Origin: an uncultured Gemella sp.
Lineage (GTDB): Bacteria; Bacillota; Bacilli; Staphylococcales; Gemellaceae
Direction of reading: 5' to 3'
DNA: 8,321 nucleotides
NCBI GenBank assembly: GCA_945869755.1
Contig: CAMBPW010000040.1
Location: 1-8,321, forward strand
Both the position numbers and the translations under genes were made by a program. The notes beneath the pieces are model-generated. The model was given only the letters and a program-made list of their open reading frames with translations, was not told where the DNA came from and did no database searches. Numbering within the stretch: position 1 is the first letter of the stretch; every line of letters begins with the position of its first letter. Positions 1 through 5,471 of the stretch are shown in pieces.

Positions 1-119
1 TTTATACACCTCATACAGCGTTTTATACGACGACAGCTATTGAAAATTTAGTAGAAGGTGGATTAAACTCAGCAGTCGATGTTATCGTTAAAGGATATAG
101 CGAAAATGTAGTAAATTAA
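1..119 (+). CDS. D-lactate dehydrogenase-type D-2-hydroxyacid dehydrogenase, C-terminal end (partial)
   Basis: Reading frame 3 is open from the window edge to TAA at 117-119 and gives the last 38 residues of a protein. It begins YTPHTAFYTTTAIENLVEGG. The PHTAFYT segment matches the part of D-isomer-specific 2-hydroxyacid dehydrogenases (the LdhD/HicDH branch) that carries the catalytic His, which pairs with a Glu in the missing upstream part. The following helix (AIENLVEGGLNSA) and short tail also fit the C-terminus of this family. The enzyme would be cytoplasmic and reduce pyruvate or a related 2-keto acid to the D-hydroxy acid with NADH. Substrate cannot be fixed from 38 residues; D-lactate is the likeliest, and a branched 2-hydroxyacid enzyme is the alternative. 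The gene is followed directly by a hairpin terminator, so it is the last gene of its transcript. Confidence 0.82.
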   Translation, partial: YTPHTAFYTTTAIENLVEGGLNSAVDVIVKGYSENVVN

Positions 120-153
120 TATTAAAATAAAATTATTAATTAAATTTTAATGT

Positions 154-197
154 AAAAAAATAAACAACTATTCATTAAGAGTAGTTGTTTATTTTTT
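154..197. terminator. Bidirectional Rho-independent terminator
   Basis: A 16-bp perfect stem (154-169 with 183-197 and flanks; core AAACAACTA/TAGTTGTTT) encloses an 11-nt loop at about 171-181. It is followed by a T-rich run on the plus strand and by seven T's on the minus strand. It lies between the dehydrogenase (+) and the small secreted protein gene (-), and can end transcription from both sides. Confidence 0.85.
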
Positions 198-208
198 ATT
201 TTCTAAAA

Positions 209-637
209 TTATTTTACAGCAGAAGTTTTTGGTAAAACTTTTTCATCTTTTTTAGTTGTTGCTGCTGCATTGTTTTTATTTGCTGTATACTTTTTAAGTG
301 TTTCTAAACTTATAGTACCATTATATGGATTATTTACAAGTGATGCACTATCGGTATCAGTAGAACTTGTTTCAGTTTGTGTTTCAGGTTTTGTAGTTTG
401 TGTTTCAGTTTGTGTTTCAGGTTTTGTTAAAGAAACTTTTGGCAACCAACCATATTCTATAGTTCCATTTGAATTTTTAACTACTACACCATATTCTTCG
501 TATGACCAAAGACCATTATTTTCTACTACATTTCTTATTTCTCCTTCTTTTTCAGCGAATGAATAATTAGTTGTAGTTAAACCTAATGATAAAGATAATG
601 TAGTTGCTACTGCTACTTTTACAAATGTTTTTTTCAT
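209..637 (-). CDS. Small secreted protein ending in an LPKTS motif, function unknown
   Basis: The 142-residue product is not recognised as a named family. Residues 1-28 form a clear Sec signal peptide: MKK, a hydrophobic run to about residue 21, then SFA before EKEG. The mature N-terminal half (about 30-68) is a compact segment rich in Trp, Tyr and Gly (LWSYEEYG, IEYGWLPK) that could be a small SH3-like or other beta domain; this is inference. Residues 71-92 hold two copies of an 11-residue Thr/Glu/Gln repeat (KPETQTETQTT type), like a wall-spanning linker. The protein ends VLPKTSAVK: LPKTS at 135-139 resembles a sortase signal, but no hydrophobic segment or basic tail follows. It is therefore predicted to be released or held non-covalently, unless this is a truncated wall anchor. 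The start is fixed by GAAAGGA about 7 nt upstream of ATG 637. The gene is monocistronic with its own promoter. Confidence 0.85.
   Translation of the reverse strand: MKKTFVKVAVATTLSLSLGLTTTNYSFAEKEGEIRNVVENNGLWSYEEYGVVVKNSNGTIEYGWLPKVSLTKPETQTETQTTKPETQTETSSTDTDSASLVNNPYNGTISLETLKKYTANKNNAAATTKKDEKVLPKTSAVK
369..427 (-). repeat. Tandem 33-nt in-frame repeat
   Basis: A 26-bp block at 369-394 is repeated exactly at 402-427, an offset of 33 nt (11 codons). It encodes the KPETQTETQTT-type repeat of the secreted protein. The near-identity at the DNA level suggests recent duplication, and the copy number could vary between strains. Confidence 0.9.
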
Positions 638-672
638 TATAATTCCTTTCTATAATTAAACTTTATTGTTAA

Positions 673-701
673 ATTATACAATAATTATATATATATTGCA
701 A
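673..701 (-). promoter_or_regulatory. Promoter of the LPKTS secreted protein gene
   Basis: On the minus strand, TTGCAA (696-701) is separated by 17 bp from a perfect TATAAT (673-678). The expected start site is about 30 nt upstream of the ATG at 637. It lies back to back with the symporter promoter at 740-768. Confidence 0.75.
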
Positions 702-739
702 ATTATTTTAGAAAAAAATTATTATTTTCAATTTTTCTC

Positions 740-768
740 TTTACAAAAAGAAAAAATACTTGTATAAT
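740..768 (+). promoter_or_regulatory. Promoter of the amino acid symporter gene
   Basis: TTTACA (740-745), a 17-bp spacer and a perfect TATAAT (763-768), followed by a leader of about 37 nt and AAAGGAGG (795-802) 9 nt before the ATG at 812. The leader is too short to hold a riboswitch. Confidence 0.85.
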
Positions 769-811
769 ATACACATGTATTTTTTAGAAATACAAAAGGA
801 GGAAGAAATAA

Positions 812-1999
812 ATGAGTTTTTATAACAGATTACCTTTATTAGGTAAATTATTATTAGCATTAGTATTAGGTATTATTGTAGGAAATGTTTTTTCAGAATC
901 AGTAGTTAAAATTTTTGTAACATTCTCTGATATTTTTAGTTCATTTCTTAAATTTACGATACCATTAATTATCGTAGGATTTATCGTTCCTGGTATTAGT
1001 CAACTTCGTACTGGAGCAGGAAAACTTTTAGGGCTTTCTACAGCTATTGCGTATATTTCTACGCTTATTGCAGGAGCTTTAGCATATTTTGTTGCACAAG
1101 GTGTATTACCTAACATTTTAAAAAATGCTTCGTTACAAAGTTTATCAAATCCAGAAGAGTTATTATTAAAAGGATACATTGGATTTTCTATGACGCCGAT
1201 ATTTGATGTAACTACTGCGTTAGTTTTATCATTTATTTTAGGAATTGGAATTTCATCTTTAAAACTTGACGGTATGAAAAAAGCTTTTGATGAATTTGGT
1301 CAATTAATTGAATTGTTATTAAATAAATTAATTATTCCGTTATTACCATTATACATTTTAGGTGTGTTCTCAAATATTACAGTTTCAGGGGAAGTATTCA
1401 AAATTTTAAAAATCTTCTTATTTGTTTTCGCTGTAATTATTGCATTACACATTGTAATAATAGTTTCACAATATTTTGTTGGTGGAGCTGTAAATGGACG
1501 TAATCCATTTAAGATGATTACAAAAATTTTACCTGCTTACGCTACAGCTATTGGAACACAATCATCTGCAGCGACAATTCCTGTAACGCTTGATTGTGCT
1601 AAAAAAATGGGTGTTGATAAGTCTATTGCTAATTTTACAATTCCGTTATTTGCAACAATTCACTTATCAGGAAGTACAATTACATTAACTACTTGTGCAA
1701 CAGCTGTTTACTGGTTACAACACGGTGGACAGTTCCCAGCAGGTATGGTTATGCTTCAATTTATTTTAATGTTAGGTGTAACTATGGTTGCAGCACCTGG
1801 TGTTCCTGGTGGAGCAGTTATGGCTGCTTTAGGTTTATTACAATCTATTTTAGGTTTCAATGAAATAATGTTATCTCTTATGATAGCTTTATATATTGCA
1901 CAAGATAGTTTTGGAACGGCATGTAACGTTTCTGGAGACGCTGCATTAGCATCTATAGTTGATAAAATTAATCAAAAACTTTTTAAAGAAAAAGCTTAA
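812..1999 (+). CDS. SDF-family (DAACS) amino acid:cation symporter, probably not acidic-amino-acid specific
   Basis: The 395-residue integral membrane protein has the layout of the sodium:dicarboxylate symporter family (PF00375, GltPh/EAAT/SstT fold): several hydrophobic helices in residues 10-240, then the reentrant loops and substrate-binding core. HP1 carries the Ser-rich GTQSSAATIPVTL (248-260). The TM7 motif, NMDGT in GltPh, is HLSGST here (284-289). HP2 is AAPGVPGGAVMAAL (327-340). TM8 is QDSFGTACNVSGD (364-376). Aligning NVSGD with GltPh NVTGD places Asp365, Thr369, Asn372 and Asp376 at D394, T398, N401 and D405. Gly368 then falls at R397, the residue that binds the acidic side chain in glutamate/aspartate transporters. 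A neutral amino acid or another substrate is therefore likelier than glutamate. Length is normal for bacterial members, the RBS is strong, and it is a single-gene transcript. Confidence 0.92.
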   Translation: MSFYNRLPLLGKLLLALVLGIIVGNVFSESVVKIFVTFSDIFSSFLKFTIPLIIVGFIVPGISQLRTGAGKLLGLSTAIAYISTLIAGALAYFVAQGVLPNILKNASLQSLSNPEELLLKGYIGFSMTPIFDVTTALVLSFILGIGISSLKLDGMKKAFDEFGQLIELLLNKLIIPLLPLYILGVFSNITVSGEVFKILKIFLFVFAVIIALHIVIIVSQYFVGGAVNGRNPFKMITKILPAYATAIGTQSSAATIPVTLDCAKKMGVDKSIANFTIPLFATIHLSGSTITLTTCATAVYWLQHGGQFPAGMVMLQFILMLGVTMVAAPGVPGGAVMAALGLLQSILGFNEIMLSLMIALYIAQDSFGTACNVSGDAALASIVDKINQKLFKEKA

Positions 2000-2031
2000 A
2001 AAAAGAATGGAAAATATTTTCCATTCTTTTT
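2000..2031. terminator. Bidirectional terminator, perfect 32-bp palindrome
   Basis: 2000-2031 is a perfect palindrome (AAAAAGAATGGAAAAT and its complement) starting one base after the symporter stop codon. On the plus strand it ends in TTTTT and a further T-rich stretch. On the minus strand the stem runs into seven T's. Its right end lies inside the stop codon (2030-2032) of the convergent FMN reductase gene. Confidence 0.9.
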
Positions 2032-2593
2032 ATTTTTTGTTAATAAATTTTATAAATTGTAGTACTTGTTCGTTAATTTGTTCTTTTTGTTCTTCTGTTA
2101 ATTTAAGTTCTCCAGTTTGCCAAGTTTCTTGGGACATTTGAATACCGACACCGTTACCAGTCATTACGTTTGTACGAATGTATTTAAGTAGCGTATGAAC
2201 ATTTTCTAAAACAAATTTAGCTTTTGTTGAACCTGCAGCAGATGATGCTGTCGTTGCTAATCCGTTTATAACTGTAGGTGTTTCAAAATCAAATTGTTTT
2301 TCTGGGCGTGATAACCAGTCTAATAAATTTTTTAATAGTGCAGGGTATGATCCGTTATATTCAGGAGTTACTATCCAAAGTCCGTCTGCATTTCTAACTT
2401 CATTACGAATATCTATTACTTCTTGAGGTGTAGGATATTCTGTATCTTGTTCTAAAATTGGTAAATTTCTATAATTTAAAAATTTTGCAGTTACACCTTC
2501 TTTTTCTAAAGTTTCTGCGATGTAATTTGCTAAACTTTTGTTAAATGATTGTTTTCTAAATGAGCCTACTGCTAATAAAATTGTTTTTGACAT
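2030..2593 (-). CDS. NAD(P)H-dependent FMN reductase-family oxidoreductase
   Basis: The 187-residue cytoplasmic flavodoxin-like protein belongs to the NADPH-dependent FMN reductase family (PF03358; YieF/ChrR/azoreductase-like). The FMN phosphate loop is GSFRKQSFNKSLA (10-22). The second flavin-binding signature is TPEYNGSYPALLKNLLDWLS (76-95), typical of this family. Length is usual (about 180-190). Such enzymes reduce FMN, quinones, azo compounds or metal ions at the expense of NAD(P)H. The start ATG lies inside the 3' end of the upstream MarR gene (22-nt overlap), with AGAGGAAG 8 nt upstream, so the two are probably translationally coupled. Co-transcription with a MarR regulator suggests induction by quinones or other electrophiles, as in MhqR-type systems; this is inference. 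Confidence 0.9.
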   Translation of the reverse strand: MSKTILLAVGSFRKQSFNKSLANYIAETLEKEGVTAKFLNYRNLPILEQDTEYPTPQEVIDIRNEVRNADGLWIVTPEYNGSYPALLKNLLDWLSRPEKQFDFETPTVINGLATTASSAAGSTKAKFVLENVHTLLKYIRTNVMTGNGVGIQMSQETWQTGELKLTEEQKEQINEQVLQFIKFINKK

Positions 2594-3048
2594 TCTTTTT
2601 CTTCCTCTGACATTTTATCTAGTTTTTTAAATTTTTTTAAAATAGTTATTAATGTTTCTCTTTCTTCTTCTGTTAATATGTTATATACATTATTAATTTC
2701 TTCTCGGTGTTTTGGTAAAATATTTTCAAATATTTCTTTACCTTTATCAGTTAAACCGACAATATATGCACGCTTATCTACTGCATCTTGTTTTCTATAC
2801 AATAAGCCATCACGTTCCATATTTTTAATAATTACTGTCATATTTCCAGACGTTGCTAAAACTTTTCCTATTAAATGACAAATACGCATTTCTCCTTTTG
2901 TATATAAAACATCAAGAACTCCAAATTGTGGTGTCGTAAGTCCGTGTTCTTTTATTGTTTTTCCAATATTAAAGTTTATTGTGCGTTCTGCTTTTTTAAA
3001 TACTATTTCTGTATGAATAGTAGAATTTTTTTTCCATGTAATATCCAT
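2572..3048 (-). CDS. MarR-family transcriptional regulator
   Basis: This 158-residue winged helix-turn-helix protein has the MarR layout. An N-terminal dimerisation helix is followed by TTPQFGVLDVLYTKGEMRIC (38-57). The recognition helix is about 65-79 (TSGNMTVIIKNMERDGLL), and the wing is KQDAVDKRAYIVGLTDKG (86-103) with the family's conserved D-KR. C-terminal dimerisation helices run from about 104 to 145. Cys57 lies in the HTH and Cys153 near the C-terminus; redox sensing is possible but unproven. The start ATG has AGAGGG about 8 nt upstream. It is first in an operon with the FMN reductase and likely represses both genes through the repeats over its promoter (3068-3103). The C-terminal tail (about 146-158) is charged and overlaps the next gene's start. 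Confidence 0.92.
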   Translation of the reverse strand: MDITWKKNSTIHTEIVFKKAERTINFNIGKTIKEHGLTTPQFGVLDVLYTKGEMRICHLIGKVLATSGNMTVIIKNMERDGLLYRKQDAVDKRAYIVGLTDKGKEIFENILPKHREEINNVYNILTEEERETLITILKKFKKLDKMSEEEKECQKQFY

Positions 3049-3067
3049 AATAATCCCTCTTTAAAAG

Positions 3068-3103
3068 TTAGTAATAATATATTACCACTAATTAGTAATA
3101 ATG
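3068..3103. promoter_or_regulatory. Putative MarR operator: direct and inverted repeats over the promoter
   Basis: The 11-mer TTAGTAATAAT occurs at 3068-3078 and 3092-3102. Between them, GTAATA (3071-3076) and TATTAC (3080-3085) form an inverted repeat, and ACTAATTAGT (3087-3096) is a perfect 10-bp palindrome. All lie between or over the -35 and -10 of the MarR operon, the usual position for an autorepressor site. Which half-sites form the real operator cannot be decided by eye. Confidence 0.6.
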
Positions 3104-3107
3104 TCAA
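3079..3107 (-). promoter_or_regulatory. Promoter of the MarR-FMN reductase operon
   Basis: On the minus strand a perfect TTGACA (3102-3107) is followed after 17 bp by TAATAT (3079-3084). The start site would fall about 25 nt upstream of the MarR ATG at 3048. The repeats described at 3068-3103 occupy the spacer and -10. Confidence 0.7.
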
Positions 3108-3381
3108 ACATAAAGAAAGCAACTAGAAAATAATAATTTTAAAAAATATATTTTTTCTAAGTCGCCTTATTAAGTTTTGAAAAAAATTTTGTAAAGTAAA
3201 TTTTAAAAGCAATAAACTACTATGTGTAAGTAGGTATATTGCTAATTAGTTTTTTGTTTTTAGTTATTTAACTTAATAATAAATTATATAGTAAAGCACG
3301 AATTTTATTTTTATGCTGTATTAAATTTATTATAAAAATATATGTAATCAATATTATATAGATAATATTATTTTTAATAAA
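3108..3381. other. AT-rich intergenic region without genes
   Basis: I see no open frame with a ribosome binding site on either strand. The only structured element is the hairpin at 3208-3243. A weak AT-only 8-bp inverted repeat lies at 3350-3369, too unstable to call. The region separates the 3' end of the lipoprotein operon from the MarR promoter, both read on the minus strand. Confidence 0.7.
3208..3243 (-). terminator. Candidate terminator of the C39-like/lipoprotein operon
   Basis: AGCAATA (3208-3214) pairs with TATTGCT (3237-3243), and an inner CTAC (3217-3220) pairs with GTAG (3230-3233) across a small internal loop. On the minus strand the stem is followed by TTTTAAAATTT. It lies about 140 nt beyond the lipoprotein stop codon, with no nearer convincing hairpin. 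T-runs also follow on the plus strand, but no plus-strand gene needs it. Confidence 0.45.
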
Positions 3382-4530
3382 TTATTTGTATTGTAAATAT
3401 TTAATTTTTGAATATTGGTTTGTCATGCTTTCGCCTTTAGGTATTTCTGCTTCTGGTTTTATATATTCTATCCAAACAATACCATCATCTGCTAAAATGA
3501 TTGGTCCACCATCGTTTATTAATTCTTGATTGTTATTAATATCAAGTGCGAAATATTGCATTCTTTTTCGTTCTGGTATTGTTGCGTCCCCAAGCCAAGT
3601 TAAAAAATTACCTTTAAAATTAAGTGATTCTATCCAAGTAGTTTCATATATTTTTTCTAATTTCTTGTTTTCTAATATGTATAATTCTGCTTTTTCTTCA
3701 TATTGCATAGATAGTGCTAATTTTTTACTGTTACTTGCTAGTCCAGAAAGATACATTTTTTCATCTTTAGTTTCAAAAATAACTTTTTTAGAATTTGTTG
3801 TAATATCGTAAGAAATAAGTTGTGTAATTTTTTTATCGTTAGCTATTGTTAAATAATATAAAGTTTTTTCGACAATAACAGGAAATCCTGTATTTAATTT
3901 TTCTATATTTTGTTTTGTATCTTTTTTAATATCGTAATAATTTAGTTCGTAATTATTAGTTTTTTCGTTATATAGCGATAATATTACATTTTGTTCATAA
4001 ATTATTCCTTGAGATTGATGTATTTGAGGTACATTCGTTTTGTTTTCTAATAATTTAAAATTTTTATCTTGGATATTTCCGAAATAAAATTTTGATTCTC
4101 TTTTTTCGTAGTCAAATTCTTCAAATAATATGTTATTATTTTTGAAATCTAATATTATTAATGATTTATCTGCTGATGTGTCATCAATTTGTTTTATTAT
4201 TTCTATTTTTTCGGTATTGAGATCGTATATTCCTAGATGTTTAATTCCTTGGTTTTCAAATTCATCAGCTTCTCCTATTAGTTTATTTTCTTTTAGAATA
4301 CTAGGGATAAATGTGTAATTACTAGGATAAGTATAGTCTTTACTGTTTTTGAATTTTTCTTGAATGTTAATTTTGTCGTAAGTTTTATTGGTAGATGATA
4401 TAGTTACATAATCTGTTGAATTATTTATAGCAGGTTCGTTGTTTATATTACTTAATTCTTTCTTGTTACAACTTATTAATGAAATTGCTAATGCAAAAAT
4501 AATAAATAATTTAAAAAATTTACCAAACAT
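3382..4530 (-). CDS. Lipoprotein with beta-propeller-like repeats, function unknown
   Basis: The 382-residue product starts at ATG 4530: AGGAG sits 9 nt upstream, whereas an in-frame ATG at 4551 precedes that site and lacks one. Residues 1-21 form a lipoprotein signal peptide (FGKFFKLFIIFALAISLISC) with lipobox LISC, so Cys21 would be acylated and the protein held on the outer face of the membrane. A short polar linker follows (about 22-50). The rest shows blade-like units of about 40-50 residues with recurring turns such as IYDLNTEKIE (101), YYDIKKDTKQ (198), SYDITTNSKK (240), YILENKKLEK (284) and ALDINNNQEL (328). This resembles TolB/WD40-like propellers, which usually bind ligands or partners. 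No enzyme motif is visible. It overlaps the C39-like gene by 11 nt, implying coupled expression and perhaps a shared role at the surface. Confidence 0.85.
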   Translation of the reverse strand: MFGKFFKLFIIFALAISLISCNKKELSNINNEPAINNSTDYVTISSTNKTYDKINIQEKFKNSKDYTYPSNYTFIPSILKENKLIGEADEFENQGIKHLGIYDLNTEKIEIIKQIDDTSADKSLIILDFKNNNILFEEFDYEKRESKFYFGNIQDKNFKLLENKTNVPQIHQSQGIIYEQNVILSLYNEKTNNYELNYYDIKKDTKQNIEKLNTGFPVIVEKTLYYLTIANDKKITQLISYDITTNSKKVIFETKDEKMYLSGLASNSKKLALSMQYEEKAELYILENKKLEKIYETTWIESLNFKGNFLTWLGDATIPERKRMQYFALDINNNQELINDGGPIILADDGIVWIEYIKPEAEIPKGESMTNQYSKIKYLQYK

Positions 4531-5248
4531 AGCCTCTATCTCCTGTAGCATAACTTAAATTTTCTATAGTTGTAACTTGAGGTTTAACAAAACCAGAGAA
4601 TCTACCATATCCTGGTTCGATGTATTTTATTCTATCTCCGTAATTATAAAATCCAGAAATTAGTCCGAATATAGAGTGAGAATATCCTATATTATGACCA
4701 CGCAAATAATTATCTCCAGGTCCTTCTGTCATATTTACCATTACTGGATTACCATATTCTATAGCTGATACTATATGAGTTTTCATAGTTGTTATATCGT
4801 TTACGTTATTATGCCATTCCCAATAAAATCTAAATTTAGAATTTTCTAGCAATCTATTAAGTGCAGTTGATAAATTTTTTCCTGCTGTAACTGCACTTGG
4901 TTCTTCTAATAAATTAGATATTTGTTGTTGTGTTTGTGGTATGTTTATTGATTTTGTTAGCATACTAGCTGTTGCTGTGCCAAAATAATATTCATTTATT
5001 TGTTGTTCAAAAGGAACATATATTTCTTTACTTTCTAATGTGTAATTTGTCTTTATAGCAACTAGCTTTTCTTTTTCTGTAGTTAAATCAATTCCACCGT
5101 TTATTGCATTTGGGTCATACGACACTTGAACTCCGTCAATAGTTACAGTTTGTCCTTTGTGGTGTTTTGCGGAATGAGTATAGTTTACATTAAATGCTAG
5201 TAAAGAAATTATAGTGGTTGTGGACAGTATAATTTTAATTATCTTCAT
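4520..5248 (-). CDS. Secreted C39-like (papain-fold) protein lacking the catalytic cysteine
   Basis: The 242-residue product starts at ATG 5248, with AAAGGAGG 7 nt upstream; an in-frame ATG at 5281 has no ribosome binding site. Residues 1-27 are a Sec signal peptide ending THSA before KHHKG. After a linker, the C-terminal part matches the Peptidase_C39_2/C39-like layout: PFEQQINEYYFGTATASM (79-96) stands where active members have Q..NYYCGPATA.M. An IPQTQQQISNLL helix (103-114) and YGNPVMVN (165-172) follow. Then GYSHSIFGLISGFY (188-201) contains the family His (191), and YIEPGYG (209-215) stands where an Asp-Pro is usual. The catalytic Cys is Phe89, codon TTT at 4982-4984, one base from TGT. 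It is therefore predicted to be a catalytically dead binding protein, or an enzyme inactivated recently. It is the first gene of an operon with a propeller-like lipoprotein. Confidence 0.78.
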   Translation of the reverse strand: MKIIKIILSTTTIISLLAFNVNYTHSAKHHKGQTVTIDGVQVSYDPNAINGGIDLTTEKEKLVAIKTNYTLESKEIYVPFEQQINEYYFGTATASMLTKSINIPQTQQQISNLLEEPSAVTAGKNLSTALNRLLENSKFRFYWEWHNNVNDITTMKTHIVSAIEYGNPVMVNMTEGPGDNYLRGHNIGYSHSIFGLISGFYNYGDRIKYIEPGYGRFSGFVKPQVTTIENLSYATGDRGYVW

Positions 5249-5340
5249 AACTAAACCTCCTTTTATTGTTTTTAGTAACATTTTTATTTGAGTATATTTA
5301 CTATTTTTGTACCTTTGTTGTAGAAAAATACTATATTTTT

Positions 5341-5369
5341 ATTATAGCACACTCATTTTACAAATACAA
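5341..5369 (-). promoter_or_regulatory. Extended -10 promoter of the C39-like/lipoprotein operon
   Basis: On the minus strand TTGTAT (5364-5369), 17 bp, then TATAAT (5341-5346) preceded by TGC (extended -10 TGCTATAAT). The leader to ATG 5248 is about 85 nt. CACACT (5348-5353) at the extended -10 is matched by AGTGTG at 5383-5388, a possible regulator site. Confidence 0.75.
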
Positions 5370-5413
5370 CCGATTTCATAAAAGTGTGAATGTAAACTTA
5401 TATGTTAATTAAG

Positions 5414-5442
5414 TTGCAACGAATTATAGTTCATAGTAAAAT
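5414..5442 (+). promoter_or_regulatory. Promoter of the folC-folP operon
   Basis: TTGCAA (5414-5419), 17-bp spacer, TAAAAT (5437-5442). AGGAG at 5459-5463 then lies 8 nt before a GTG start at 5472. The leader is only about 20 nt, so no tetrahydrofolate riboswitch can lie in it. Confidence 0.75.
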
Positions 5443-5471
5443 TACAATATGAAATAATAGGAGAATTTATT

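Noticed and set aside
270..566. Open frame of 98 codons on the plus strand
   Set aside because: It lies wholly antisense to the secreted LPKTS protein gene, has no ribosome binding site, and its openness follows from the Thr/Glu-rich repeat on the other strand.
1959..2141. 60-codon plus-strand frame across the symporter end
   Set aside because: It overlaps the symporter, a strong terminator and the antisense of the FMN reductase, and lacks its own start signals.
3350..3369. AT-only 8-bp inverted repeat just past the lipoprotein stop, considered as terminator
   Set aside because: The stem has no G-C pair and no T-run follows on the minus strand.
4531..4551. Upstream in-frame ATG (4551) for the lipoprotein
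   Set aside because: The AGGAG site lies downstream of it, and the ATG at 4530 gives a normal lipoprotein signal peptide.
5249..5281. Upstream in-frame ATG (5281) for the C39-like gene
   Set aside because: No ribosome binding site precedes it, and it would put the strong AAAGGAGG site inside the coding region and spoil the signal peptide.
5443..5471. Tetrahydrofolate riboswitch before folC
   Set aside because: The predicted leader is about 20 nt, too short for any known riboswitch fold.
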